Assembly (NCBI RefSeq): GCF_018531465.1
Contig: NZ_JAHDTF010000021.1
Location: 1 to 64,000 of the forward strand
Length of the DNA stretch: 64,000 bases
Source of the DNA: Sphaerisporangium fuscum
Lineage (GTDB): Bacteria; Actinomycetota; Actinomycetes; Streptosporangiales; Streptosporangiaceae
Direction of reading: 5' to 3'
The notes under the pieces are model-generated. The model saw only the letters and a list, made by a program, of their open reading frames with translations. It was not told where the DNA came from and searched no databases. Of the stretch, positions 1 to 8,360 are shown piece by piece; within the stretch, counting starts at the first letter, position 1; every line of letters begins with the position of its first letter. Made by a program: the position numbers and the translations under genes.

Positions 1-28
1 GTCCTGAGCCAGGATCAAACTCTCCAAA
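1..28 (-). rRNA. rrs: 16S rRNA, 5' end only (partial)
   Basis: The reverse complement of the first ~28 bases is the universal 5' segment of bacterial 16S rRNA (GGAGAGTTTGATCCTGGCTC, followed by AGGAC). The gene therefore reads leftwards out of the window and only its 5' tip is present. The exact mature end is uncertain by a few bases. Confidence 0.95.
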
Positions 29-142
29 CAATGTCTGAAGAAAATCCCGACAGACACCACACACCGTGGTGCCAATCAAAGGAACCATCCCCACACCCCA
101 CAGGGCGTGGAAGACGGAGGTAATGCATATTCATGCACTGGC

Positions 143-172
143 TTTTAACACACTGTTGAGTTCTCAAGAAAC
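143..172 (-). promoter_or_regulatory. rRNA leader processing/antitermination box
   Basis: Read on the minus strand this stretch contains CTTGAGAACTCAACAGTGTG. From memory, this element is found in actinobacterial rRNA operon leaders and 16S-23S spacers, where it is thought to act in antitermination or pre-rRNA processing. It lies about 115-145 bases upstream of the 16S 5' end, the usual place. The function is inferred from family knowledge. Confidence 0.65.
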
Positions 173-244
173 GGACGCGTACACCATCACCCAGACCAGC
201 AGGCCCAAGCTCCGGGGCTTCCATCTCGTTCACTTATGTCCTCT

Positions 245-274
245 ACTTTAGCGGATCCGCTTGACCGGGAGCAA
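245..274 (-). promoter_or_regulatory. candidate proximal rrn promoter
   Basis: On the minus strand a TTGCTC -35 (269-274) and a TAAAGT -10 (245-250) are separated by 18 bases, about 220 bases upstream of the 16S 5' end. Actinobacterial rRNA operons usually have several tandem promoters in this interval. The call rests on hexamer resemblance and position only. Confidence 0.4.
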
Positions 275-356
275 ATCGCGCCGTTACCGGCACTTGACTT
301 CCAGCCACCCGAACCCACTAGCATTCGGACCGCCCCGTCTCCAGGGCAACCCCTCT

Positions 357-385
357 AACTTACCCAACCCCACCGAGCGACGCAA
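357..385 (-). promoter_or_regulatory. candidate distal rrn promoter
   Basis: On the minus strand TTGCGT (380-385) and TAAGTT (357-362) are spaced by exactly 17 bases. This is a second plausible housekeeping promoter in tandem with the one at 245-274. The rest of the 1-637 region holds the rRNA leader and the unannotated upstream region of the divergent transporter gene. Confidence 0.35.
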
Positions 386-637
386 ACGACGCTTGGTAGA
401 TCTTCAAGATAGAGGGAGCCGACACACCCTGACCTGCACAAACCCGCGCGCGAGCCACCCGAAGGTGGTCAGTGCGGGGATGTTTGGCCGGGCGGTGCCG
501 ACAACAAAAGATTAGCAGTTCCCCGACAGCCCTCGATCCATTCCGGGCAAGCACCAAGGAAAAGCTTCCGATCCTGGAGGGAACATACCTACAGCAAGCG
601 GTACGACCCCAGCGTTCCCCACGACACGAGGCCACGC

Positions 638-1687
638 GTGAACGATCGAGCGGTACCCCGGGCACTGGTCATGCTGCTTCTCACGGCGGCGGCCGTCATC
701 GTGCTCGCCGGAATCAAGGCCATCGACTCGATCGTGGGCCCCGTCGTGCTGGCCCTGGTGCTCACCATCGCCGTATCGCCCATCAGGAGCTGGCTCACCC
801 GCAGACGCGCCCCCGGCTGGCTGGTGGTCCTGGTCCCGCTCTCCGTGGTGCTCGTGGTGCTGCTCGGCATGGTGGCCACCCTCACCGCCGCCGTGGTGCA
901 GATGGCGGTGCTGCTGCCGGGCTACGCACCGCAGTTCGACAAGCTCGTCGCCGACGCGCAGAAGTGGGCCGCCGGGCACGGCATCGCCCCCCAGGTCAAC
1001 AAGGCCCTCCAATCCCTCGATCCCGGCAAGATCTTCGAGTTCGCCCAGGGGTTGCTGTCCAGCGTGCTCGGCGTCGTATCGAGCCTCTTCCTCGTCGTCG
1101 TCCTCCTGCTGGCGATGAGCCTGGACGCGCCGGTCCTCTCCCGCGTCATGTCGGCCGCGGCGGCGGAGCGGCCGACGCTGACCAGGGCGTTGACGACGTT
1201 CGCCCACAAGACGCGCCGCTACATCCTCGTCTCCACGATCTTCGGCCTGGTCTGCGCGGCACTCGACGTGGTGGCGCTCTATCTCCTGCAGGTGCCGCTT
1301 CCCCTCCTGTGGGGGGTGCTGGCGCTGATCACGAACTACATCCCGAACATCGGGTTCGTGATCGGGCTGGTGCCGCCCGCGCTGCTCGGGCTGCTCGCCG
1401 GGGGTGTCAAGACCATGCTCCTGGTGATCGCCGCCTACGTGCTGATCAACGTCGTGGTCCAGTCGTTCATCCAGCCGAAGTTCCTCGGCGACGCGGTGGG
1501 GCTGACGACGTCCGTCACCTTCCTCTCCCTGATCATCTGGGCGATGGTGCTCGGCCCGCTCGGCGCTCTGCTCGCTATCCCGCTGACCTTGCTCACCCGT
1601 GCCCTGCTCATCGACAGCGACCCCGGGGCCAAGTGGTCGGCCGCGCTCATCTCGGGGGAGATACCAGCGGACCGGCCACGCTCGTAA
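638..1687 (+). CDS. AI-2E family transporter (PerM/YdiK-like)
   Basis: Polytopic inner-membrane protein of 349 residues with the layout of the AI-2E transporter/PerM family. It has three hydrophobic segments in the first ~95 residues, a soluble amphipathic stretch (about 100-130), then a cluster of membrane segments including the conserved LITNYIPNIG..IG motif near residue 230. The substrate cannot be deduced: members export autoinducer-2 in E. coli, but many act on other molecules or ions. The GTG start is supported by a GAGG ribosome site 7-10 bases upstream. It diverges from the rRNA operon and is followed after 9 bases by the AraC-type gene, so the two may be co-transcribed. Confidence 0.85.
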   Translation: MNDRAVPRALVMLLLTAAAVIVLAGIKAIDSIVGPVVLALVLTIAVSPIRSWLTRRRAPGWLVVLVPLSVVLVVLLGMVATLTAAVVQMAVLLPGYAPQFDKLVADAQKWAAGHGIAPQVNKALQSLDPGKIFEFAQGLLSSVLGVVSSLFLVVVLLLAMSLDAPVLSRVMSAAAAERPTLTRALTTFAHKTRRYILVSTIFGLVCAALDVVALYLLQVPLPLLWGVLALITNYIPNIGFVIGLVPPALLGLLAGGVKTMLLVIAAYVLINVVVQSFIQPKFLGDAVGLTTSVTFLSLIIWAMVLGPLGALLAIPLTLLTRALLIDSDPGAKWSAALISGEIPADRPRS

Positions 1688-1696
1688 GCTGGCAGG

Positions 1697-2404
1697 ATGT
1701 GCCCGGCAACGACCCCAGACCGTACGACCGACAGGTACGTCGAATGGGCCCCGCCCCCCGCCCTCGCCGGCCGGGTGGCGTGCCTGTGGGCGCGGGAGGC
1801 GGGCGGCGCGCGGGTTCAGCGGGTCGTCCCGGACGGCTGCGTCGACCTCATCTGGGGTCCCGAGGGGGCGTACGTCGCCGGCCCGGACACCACCGCGTTC
1901 CTCGCCCCGATGCGGGCGGGCGAGCGGCTCACCGCCCTGCGGTTCCGTCCCGGCGCGGTCGGCGATGTGTTCGGGGTGCCCGTGGAGGAGCTGCGCGACC
2001 GGCGGGTGTCGCTGGCCGACCTGCCCGGCATGGAACCGCGCGGGCCCGGAGACATCCAGCGCGTGGTGGCGGCACGGTTTCGCGAGAGCGCCGAGCCCGA
2101 CGCGTCCGTCCCCGCGGTGATGCGTGCGCTGCGGCAGGGGACGACGGTCGGCCGGGTGGCCTGGGATCTGGGGTTGAGCGAGAGGCAGCTCAACCGGCGA
2201 TGCCGGGCGGCGTTCGGGTACGGCCCGAAGATCCTGCAGCGGGTCGTCCGCTTCCAGCGGGCGCTGGCGCTGGCCAGGTCGGGGGTGCGGCCGGCGGATG
2301 TCGCCGCGGCGTGCGGGTACGCCGACCAGGCGCACATGGCGAACGACGTCCGGCGCCTGGCCGGGACGTCGCTCGGCCACCTGCTCGGCGGCAACGCCGC
2401 CTGA
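1697..2404 (+). CDS. AraC-family transcriptional regulator
   Basis: 235-residue DNA-binding protein. The N-terminal ~130 residues resemble the small ligand-sensing domain seen in many actinobacterial AraC proteins (PDGCVDLIW near residue 45, FRPGA near 90). The C-terminal half has two helix-turn-helix units: LGLSERQLNRRCRAAFGYGPK, then VAAACGYADQAHMANDVRRLAG. It sits 9 bases after the transporter gene on the same strand. Its ligand and targets are unknown. Start ATG is chosen from the conserved N-terminal region; the ribosome site is weak. Confidence 0.85.
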   Translation: MCPATTPDRTTDRYVEWAPPPALAGRVACLWAREAGGARVQRVVPDGCVDLIWGPEGAYVAGPDTTAFLAPMRAGERLTALRFRPGAVGDVFGVPVEELRDRRVSLADLPGMEPRGPGDIQRVVAARFRESAEPDASVPAVMRALRQGTTVGRVAWDLGLSERQLNRRCRAAFGYGPKILQRVVRFQRALALARSGVRPADVAAACGYADQAHMANDVRRLAGTSLGHLLGGNAA

Positions 2405-2405
2405 T

Positions 2406-2484
2406 CGGAGGGCGTCCCGGCGGCCGCGACCCCGGAGGACGTTCCGGCGGCCGTGACCCCGGAAGGCGTCCCGGCGGCCGCCGT
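2406..2484. repeat. 27-bp tandem repeat, about 3 copies
   Basis: CGGAGG/CGGAAG-headed units start at 2406, 2433 and 2460, giving an exact 27-base period (core GGCGTCCCGGCGGCCG). The array fills the gap between the convergent AraC and acyl-CoA synthetase genes. The period is a multiple of three, but no gene is evident in it. Confidence 0.7.
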
Positions 2485-2489
2485 CGGCT

Positions 2490-4118
2490 TCAGTACAGCA
2501 GGTGTTCCCGGCCGGCTTCGCCGAAGCTCTTTCTCAGCGACGAGCGGTCGGCGTCGGTCAGGGGGACGTAACGGGGTTCCCTGCCGGGCCGCCGGAACAC
2601 CGGGTCGGCGCAGTCCCATCGCTCCCGGCGCAGTCCGGTCTTGTCCACCTTGTTCGTCGAGGTCAGGGGCATGGCCGGCGTCAGCCGCACGTATCTGGGC
2701 GCCCATTTGGTCCCCAGGTCCGGCTGCTCGGCGAGGAAGGCGGCGAAGTCCGCCGGGTCGAAGGGGCCGGCGAGTTCCAGGGCGGCCATCACCTGGTCGC
2801 CGGTGCGCGCGTCGGGTACGGCGTACACCGCGCACATGACCACGGGGGCGTACCGCGCCAGGATGCGCTCGACCGGCGCGGCGGCGAAATTCTCGCCGTC
2901 CACGCGGAGCCAGTCGGCGTCCCGGCCGGCGAAGTAGAAGTATCCGTCCTCGTCGCGGTAGCCGAGGTCGCCGCTCCAATACCACCCGTCGCGCAGCCGG
3001 CGGGCCTCGGCCTCGGGGTTGTTGTAGTAGCCCTCGAAGGTCGCGCCGCGCCGGACGATCTCGCCGATCGCCTCGTGCGCGTTGACGAGCCGGCCCGTCT
3101 CGTCGAAGGCGGCCCTCGGGCATTCGAGTCCGGTGACCGGGTCGTGGACGGCGACGTCCATGCCGGGGCGCGGGAGGCCGAGGGCGTCCGGCGGGGTGCC
3201 CGGCACCTTGTTGATCGCGATGGCGCCCTCGCTGGATCCGTACCCCTCGATGACGCGGCATCCGAAGCGGCGGCCGAATTCCGTCATGTCGCGGGCGGAG
3301 GCCTCGGTGCCGAAGGCGGTGGCCAGCGGGTTGTCGCCGTCGTCGGGGCGTTCGGGGACGGCGAGGATGTAGGCGAGCGCCCGTCCCACGTAGTTGAAGT
3401 ACGTGACCCCGTATCTCCGGACGTCGGGCAGGAAGCCCGAGGCGCTGAACCGCCGGCGCAGCGCGACCGTCGCGCCCGCGTGCGCCGCCATGGCGAGGTT
3501 GGCCATCACGGCGTTGCCATGGAACAGCGGCATCGCGACGTACGTGACCGAGTCGCGCCCGATGCCGAAGGCGACTCCGTGGGCGGCGATGTCCGCCAGG
3601 CGGCCCTGGGAGCAGATGACCGCCTTGGGGGCGCCGGTGGAGCCGGAGGTGAAGAGCAGGAGCAGCGGATCGCCCTCCCCCGGCGCCGTTTGCGGTCCGG
3701 GCGGGGATTTCGCCGGCGCGGGGAGTACGGCGAGGGCGGGCGCGTCGGCGAGCAGCACGGGCAGTCCGAGGTCGAGGCCTTGGAGAAGGCCGGCCTGCTC
3801 GGTGCCGGTCACCAGGAACAGGCAGTCGGTGTGCCGGATGTCGGCGGCGAGCTCGGCCCCGCGCCTGGTCGGGTTGATGCCCACGACGGCGGCGCCGGCG
3901 AGCGCGGCGCCGAGGATCCAGAAGACGTACTCGGGGACGTTGTCCAGCAGGACGCCGACGTGGAAGGGGCGGTCGGGGTCGCGCAGGGCGAGCGCCAGGT
4001 CTGCCCGCTTCCGTGCCTGGTGGACGACCTGCGCCCATGTGTAGGTCTCGTCCTCGAACAGGAGGCCGGCGTGCCCGTCGTGGGCACGTGCCTCCACGAT
4101 CTCCGCGAAGGTCGCCAC
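2490..4118 (-). CDS. fatty-acid/steroid-type acyl-CoA synthetase (FadD17-like)
   Basis: 542-residue member of the ANL adenylate-forming superfamily, which activates a carboxylic acid with ATP and CoA. The P-loop motif FTSGSTGAPK lies near residue 155, GYGSSEGAI near 295, GWYWSGDLGYRDEDGYFYFAGR near 375, and the C-terminal lysine region TNKVDKTGLRRE near 495. Overall it resembles mycobacterial FadD17, a long-chain or steroid side-chain ligase. The substrate is inferred only. An exact KstR2-type palindrome (4131-4144) sits 13 bases before the ATG, suggesting control by an acyl-CoA-responsive TetR repressor not encoded in this window. Confidence 0.85.
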   Translation of the reverse strand: MATFAEIVEARAHDGHAGLLFEDETYTWAQVVHQARKRADLALALRDPDRPFHVGVLLDNVPEYVFWILGAALAGAAVVGINPTRRGAELAADIRHTDCLFLVTGTEQAGLLQGLDLGLPVLLADAPALAVLPAPAKSPPGPQTAPGEGDPLLLLFTSGSTGAPKAVICSQGRLADIAAHGVAFGIGRDSVTYVAMPLFHGNAVMANLAMAAHAGATVALRRRFSASGFLPDVRRYGVTYFNYVGRALAYILAVPERPDDGDNPLATAFGTEASARDMTEFGRRFGCRVIEGYGSSEGAIAINKVPGTPPDALGLPRPGMDVAVHDPVTGLECPRAAFDETGRLVNAHEAIGEIVRRGATFEGYYNNPEAEARRLRDGWYWSGDLGYRDEDGYFYFAGRDADWLRVDGENFAAAPVERILARYAPVVMCAVYAVPDARTGDQVMAALELAGPFDPADFAAFLAEQPDLGTKWAPRYVRLTPAMPLTSTNKVDKTGLRRERWDCADPVFRRPGREPRYVPLTDADRSSLRKSFGEAGREHLLY

Positions 4119-4130
4119 CCACCGATTTTG

Positions 4131-4144
4131 AGCAAGCGCTTGGT
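4131..4144. promoter_or_regulatory. TetR-type (KstR2-like) operator
   Basis: AGCAAGCGCTTGGT fits every fixed position of the published KstR2 consensus AnCAAGnnCTTGnT and has a perfect 10-base palindrome core. It lies just upstream of the acyl-CoA synthetase start. Related TetR repressors of fatty-acid genes use similar half-sites, so the exact regulator is uncertain. Confidence 0.6.
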
Positions 4145-4181
4145 GTGCGTCAACGGGGCGGGGCCGCCCACCTGGATCCGC

Positions 4182-5438
4182 TCAGGCCGACGCCCCGACC
4201 GGCGACGGAGACGACTCCTTGACCGGGGCGGCGTCCAGGCCCATCGTCCTCCGCCTGCCCCACGGCAGGGCGGCGACGAGCACCGGCAGCAGCACGGCCG
4301 AACTCATCGCCCACGTCGAGTGCAGCCTCCACCAGGTATCGGTGTCGAACTGCGTGAGGTACATGTACCCGACTCCCGCCCACGTGGAGACGCCGATGAT
4401 CACCGGCCAGGCGAAGCGCGTCGGCCGGGCCACGAGGAACGGCATGAACCACATGAGGTACTGCGCGCCGAGGCGCGGGGTGACGACCATGAACGCGAGC
4501 AGCAGCGCCGTGGTCAGGTCGATCGGGTCGGCCCTGCGCCACAGGAAGCCGACGATCAGCAGCGTGATGTAGATCGCCCACTGCCCGTAGCGGGCGAGGT
4601 CGGCGTCGAGGGTCCAGTCGCCGCCGACGCGGAGCGCCGTCCATCCCCACTCGCCGATGATCGGCCGTACGTCGCCGATGGTCTGGATGACCTTGGGAAG
4701 CTGGGCCAGCGACGTTCCCGCGCCGATGGGCAGGGTGACCAGGAAGAAGATCGGCGCCACGCCGGTGGCGAAGAACGCGTAGGCGCGGGCACGCAGGTCG
4801 GGCAGGAAGAGCAGCATGCCGGGGACCAGCCAGATCGGCCAGCTCTTGGCGCACAGCGCCAGGCCCATCAGCAGGCCCGCGAGGATCGCGTTGCGCACCG
4901 GGCGCGAGACGCGGGCGTTCCGCGCGACGATGAACGCGGCCACGCCGAACAGCAGCGAGACCGGCTCCACCTGCCCGTGCACGCAGGCGACCAGCACCGC
5001 GAGGGGGTTGCAGGCGTACTGGAAGGCGCGCAGACCGGCGTCCTTCCCGCCCGCCAGCTTGCCGACGAGCGGGATCAGGACGATGTCACAGACCACGGTG
5101 ACGAGGCGACCGGCGATCTCCCACGGGATGTGCAACCACAGCAGCAGCCCGTAGACGTACGGGATCGTCGGCAGGAAGTGCCAGCCGCCGTTGCTCTCCA
5201 GCACGGGGTCCCTGTGGGCGAGGATCGCCATGCCCGCAGGCTTGAAGCTTTCCATGAAGTCCACCGGCTGCCAGGTGTCGATCACCGAAAGCCACATGAT
5301 GAGCAGGCGGACCCCGATGCCCACCGCGAGAGCGACGGCGAGGGACGGTCTCCAGCCCTTCCATTGGGCGACGATCGCCAGCACGACACCTGTGACGAGG
5401 ACGGACCCCGTGAGTATTGCGTAGTCCATGACGCTCAC
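4182..5438 (-). CDS. polytopic GT-C-fold glycosyltransferase (GT87/DUF2029-like)
   Basis: 418-residue membrane protein with roughly ten hydrophobic segments and a periplasm-facing loop after the first helix pair (DTWQPVDFMESF... near residue 55). This is typical of GT-C polyprenyl-phosphate-sugar mannosyl- or arabinosyltransferases of the actinobacterial envelope. Acidic positions in the first loop (for example D60) could be catalytic. It has no partner genes nearby. It ends 63 bases upstream of the acyl-CoA synthetase start, on the same strand. The sugar donor and acceptor cannot be told from sequence. Confidence 0.7.
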   Translation of the reverse strand: MSVMDYAILTGSVLVTGVVLAIVAQWKGWRPSLAVALAVGIGVRLLIMWLSVIDTWQPVDFMESFKPAGMAILAHRDPVLESNGGWHFLPTIPYVYGLLLWLHIPWEIAGRLVTVVCDIVLIPLVGKLAGGKDAGLRAFQYACNPLAVLVACVHGQVEPVSLLFGVAAFIVARNARVSRPVRNAILAGLLMGLALCAKSWPIWLVPGMLLFLPDLRARAYAFFATGVAPIFFLVTLPIGAGTSLAQLPKVIQTIGDVRPIIGEWGWTALRVGGDWTLDADLARYGQWAIYITLLIVGFLWRRADPIDLTTALLLAFMVVTPRLGAQYLMWFMPFLVARPTRFAWPVIIGVSTWAGVGYMYLTQFDTDTWWRLHSTWAMSSAVLLPVLVAALPWGRRRTMGLDAAPVKESSPSPVGASA

Positions 5439-5561
5439 TAGCCTGCCGGAACGCCGGCCAAACCGGCCACTCGGGGACGAAAATTGCCATCATCTACACA
5501 GAATCATTCACTTAAAGAAGTGTTTTGACTCCGTTATGTGACGGTCAAGATCCCCGGCCCG

Positions 5562-7382
5562 TCAAGGCAGTGAGTTCAGGTACGCGCGGTGGTTGGCCGA
5601 GAACTCCGATCCGTTGTACTTGTCCCAGTTGATCGACCAGGTCATCAGGCCGCGCAGGGCCGGGTAGACCCCTCGTGGCCGGTAGGAACCGCAGTTGGTC
5701 CCCTTCGCCAGGCAGTCGAAGGCCTTCTGGACCTCGCCCACCGTGGTGAAGCCGTTCCCGGCGTACGGCGCGGCGGGCAGGCCGATGGCGACCTGGTCCG
5801 GGCGCAGCGGCGGGAAGAAGGCGGCGGCGTTCCCCTGCACGGGGAAGCCCGCGAGCAGCATGTCGGTCATGGCGATGTGGAAGTCCGCCGTGCCCATGGT
5901 GTGCCACTGGTCGTCCAGGCCGGTGATCGGCCCGGAGTTGTAGTCCTGCACGTGGAGCAGTGTCAGGTCGTCGCGCAGGGCGTGGATCACCGGCAGGTAG
6001 GCCCCCGAGCGCGGGTCGGCCCCGCCGGTCCCCGGGCCGTAGAACTTGTAGCCCAGCTGGACGAAGAACGTCTCCGGGGCCATGGTGAGCACGAACTTCG
6101 ATCCGTACTTCGCCTTGAGGGTCCTCAGCGCCGAGATCAGGTTCACCACGACGGGCGTGGTGGGGTTCCTGAAGTCGGTGTCCCCGGCGTTCAGCGACAG
6201 CGAGTGGCCCTCGAAGTCGATGTCGAGCCCGTCGAGGCCGTACCTGTCGATGATCGCGCCGACCGAGCTGACGAACTTGTCGCGGGCCGCGGTGGTGGTG
6301 AGCTGCACCTGGCCGTTCTGGCCGCCGATCGAGATGAGCACCTTCTTGCCGGCCGCCTGCTTGGCGCGGATGGCGGCGGTGAAGTCCGCGTCGCTCTCGA
6401 CGTTCGGGCATTCCGCGGCCGCGCACCTGGTGAACCTGATGTCGCCGGAGGTGACGGAGGTCGGCTCGCCGAAGGCGAGGTCGATGACGTCCCAGGCGTC
6501 CGGCACGTCGCTCATCCGCATGTAGCCGGATCCGTTGGCGAACGACGCGTGCAGGTACCCGACCATGACCCGCTTGGGGAGGTTTCCCGACGGCGGTGGC
6601 GGGTCGCCGGACGGCGTGGCCGGCACCTCGGCCGATCTGGCCGACTCCCCCGCCGCGTTCACGGCGCTGACGGCGAACCGGTAGGTGGTGCCGGCGGTGA
6701 GCCCGGTGGCGGTGTAGGAGGTGGCGGCGGTCGTGCCGGCCCTGGTCCCGTCCCGGTAGACGTTGTAGGAGGTGGCACCGGTCGACGGCGACCAGGTCAG
6801 CGAGACGCTCGACGGGGTGGTGCCGGTGACGGCGAGCCCGGCGGGAGTGGCGGGGACCTGGGTGCCGCCGCCGTCGCCGGGCGGGCCGTCGAGGACCACG
6901 TCGTCGGCGTCGTACGCGCCCGCGCCGTACCAGCCGTTGAGGTAGATCGTCACCGAGGTGGTGGACGCCCCTGTGGTGAACGACGTGCCGAGCTGGGCCC
7001 AGCCGGAGCCGGGGGTGCCCCAGGTGCTGACGTCGGTGGTGCCGGTGCCGAGCGCGCCGAGGAAGACGTAGCTGCCGCGCACCCAGGCCGACAGCGTGTA
7101 CGACGAAGAGGGCTTCACCTTCACGGTCTGGGAGCAGCGGGCGTAGTCGGCGCCGCCGGGGGTGGCCTCCAGGGCGGAGGTGCCCGAGTGGACGGGATTC
7201 GTCACCGTCCTGGCGGTCGAGCCGCACGTCCAGCCGGTCAGGCCGCTCTCGAAGCCGGGGTTGGCGGCGATGTTGGCGGCCAGGGCGGCGGTCGCGGGCA
7301 GCACGGCCGCGCCGAGGGCGAGGAGGGCAGTCGCGGTGGCGGATCGGGCGAACCGGGTGAGCGTTCCCGCGCGGCCGGTCAT
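5562..7382 (-). CDS. secreted chitinase, CBM-Fn3-GH18
   Basis: 606-residue exported endo- or exochitinase. Order: signal peptide (about 1-36, ending ATAALAA), a jelly-roll carbohydrate-binding module beginning NPGFESGLTGW (about 38-165), a fibronectin type III domain (about 178-262), a short proline linker and a GH18 barrel (about 275-606). The catalytic signature GLDGLDIDFEGH is complete, with the proton-donor Glu near residue 391. The ATG overlaps the TGA of the upstream chitinase-like gene by four bases (ATGA), so translation is probably coupled. The longer frame reaching upstream is an artefact: it enters the neighbouring gene out of frame. Confidence 0.9.
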   Translation of the reverse strand: MTGRAGTLTRFARSATATALLALGAAVLPATAALAANIAANPGFESGLTGWTCGSTARTVTNPVHSGTSALEATPGGADYARCSQTVKVKPSSSYTLSAWVRGSYVFLGALGTGTTDVSTWGTPGSGWAQLGTSFTTGASTTSVTIYLNGWYGAGAYDADDVVLDGPPGDGGGTQVPATPAGLAVTGTTPSSVSLTWSPSTGATSYNVYRDGTRAGTTAATSYTATGLTAGTTYRFAVSAVNAAGESARSAEVPATPSGDPPPPSGNLPKRVMVGYLHASFANGSGYMRMSDVPDAWDVIDLAFGEPTSVTSGDIRFTRCAAAECPNVESDADFTAAIRAKQAAGKKVLISIGGQNGQVQLTTTAARDKFVSSVGAIIDRYGLDGLDIDFEGHSLSLNAGDTDFRNPTTPVVVNLISALRTLKAKYGSKFVLTMAPETFFVQLGYKFYGPGTGGADPRSGAYLPVIHALRDDLTLLHVQDYNSGPITGLDDQWHTMGTADFHIAMTDMLLAGFPVQGNAAAFFPPLRPDQVAIGLPAAPYAGNGFTTVGEVQKAFDCLAKGTNCGSYRPRGVYPALRGLMTWSINWDKYNGSEFSANHRAYLNSLP

Positions 7383-8203
7383 CCGGCGTACCCCGCGAAG
7401 ATCTTGGAGAACTCGTAGGGCGACTGCGCGATGTTGGTGCACATGTAGAGGGCTCCGTTGCAGGCGTTGCGGTCGCGGGTCATCTCCCAGAAGGCGAGCT
7501 CGCCGAGGTGCTTGCCCTTGGCGAACGTCACCAGCTGCCGGGCGTCGGCCTGGTCGTAGACGTGGCCGTCGTCGTTCTGGCTGAGCATCGGGGTGACGCC
7601 GACCATGCGCCACACCTGGGCGTCGGACCTGCCGGGGTACAGCGACCTGAGCTGGCCGAAGGTGCTCTGGGCGGCCTGGACGGCGGCGTCCCCGTAGTCG
7701 GCGGACCGGTAGTAGTCCATCGCCATGACGTTGACGACGTCGATGTCCACCCCGGTGTCCCGGGCGGACTTCACCACGTTCAGCCCGTCGGTGGTGAGGC
7801 CCTCGGGCAGGACCGGCAGGGTCAGGGAGACCTTCAGGCCGGGATTGGCCTGCTGCAGTCCGGCGATCGCCTGCGACCTGCGGGTCACCGAGGCCGTCTC
7901 GGCCGTCGCCGAGCCCTCGACGTCGAAGAAGGCGGCCTTCATGGTGGTGATGCCGGGGGTGGGCCAGGAGCCCATGTCGACGTACGGCGCGTGGTACAGC
8001 GATCCGGCTCCGCCGCCGGGCGGAGGAGTGGGGGTGGTGTCGGTGATCGTGAACTGGGCGTTGTAGCCGGTGTCCCAGCTCGAGGTTCTGGTGAAGACGG
8101 CGGTGTCGGCGTAGGCCGGCCCGGGGACGGCGAGCGCCGCGGTGGCGGCGAGCACCGCCGCCGCGGCGGCCGCGAGGGGCCAGGAGGCGGGGCGCGATCT
8201 CAT
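7379..8203 (-). CDS. internally deleted GH18 chitinase-like protein
   Basis: 274 residues with a clear signal peptide (1-32, ending GPAYA). About 28 residues match the beginning of a CBM2 module (DTAVFTRTSSWDTGYNAQFTI) and then break into a TPTPPPGGG linker. The GH18 part starts with the first strand (HAPYVDMGSWPTP) but jumps after only ~22 residues to the catalytic strand AAFFDVEGSA (Glu about 96). It then continues normally to the end (QANPGLKVSLTLPVLPEGLT, DVVNVMAMDYY, ELAFWEMTRDR). About 75 residues of CBM2 and a similar length of the barrel are missing, both in frame. The first Asp residues of the DxxDxDxE motif are lost. It may be inactive or a carbohydrate-binding relic. Confidence 0.8.
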   Translation of the reverse strand: MRSRPASWPLAAAAAAVLAATAALAVPGPAYADTAVFTRTSSWDTGYNAQFTITDTTPTPPPGGGAGSLYHAPYVDMGSWPTPGITTMKAAFFDVEGSATAETASVTRRSQAIAGLQQANPGLKVSLTLPVLPEGLTTDGLNVVKSARDTGVDIDVVNVMAMDYYRSADYGDAAVQAAQSTFGQLRSLYPGRSDAQVWRMVGVTPMLSQNDDGHVYDQADARQLVTFAKGKHLGELAFWEMTRDRNACNGALYMCTNIAQSPYEFSKIFAGYAG

Positions 8204-8242
8204 GACACAACCTCTCGGGGGGTGAAGGGCCGAGGTCGCGGA

Positions 8243-8274
8243 CCCCGCACCCCGGGGCGGGCCGGGATGCGGGG
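8243..8274 (-). terminator. possible GC-rich hairpin after the third chitinase gene
   Basis: CCCCGCA (8243-8249) pairs with TGCGGGG (8268-8274) around an inner CCCC/GGGG pairing, downstream of the chitinase gene ending at 8361. There is no uridine run. This is weak support for a factor-dependent or hairpin-only terminator. Confidence 0.25.
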
Positions 8275-8360
8275 GGTGGTGCGTACGACCCGCACGACGC
8301 TTGGGGGGTCGGGCCGTGCGGGCCGTACGGTCCAGGGGGCGGTTGGTGTGCTCGCGCGGG

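Noticed and set aside
472..2571. Very long open frames opposite or overlapping real genes (e.g. 472-2571, 2502-5441, 33856-36258)
   Set aside because: They encode Arg/Gly/Pro-rich sequence with no motifs and lie antisense or out of frame to conserved genes; high-GC third positions keep such frames open.
5511..5524. CACTT-AAAG-AAGTG hairpin followed by TTTT as a terminator
   Set aside because: The T-run is on the plus strand, where no gene ends; both flanking genes are on the minus strand.
7383..8210. Upstream extension of the 606-residue chitinase to an 882-residue frame
   Set aside because: The extra part is an out-of-frame reading of the neighbouring chitinase-like gene; the signal peptide begins at 7382.
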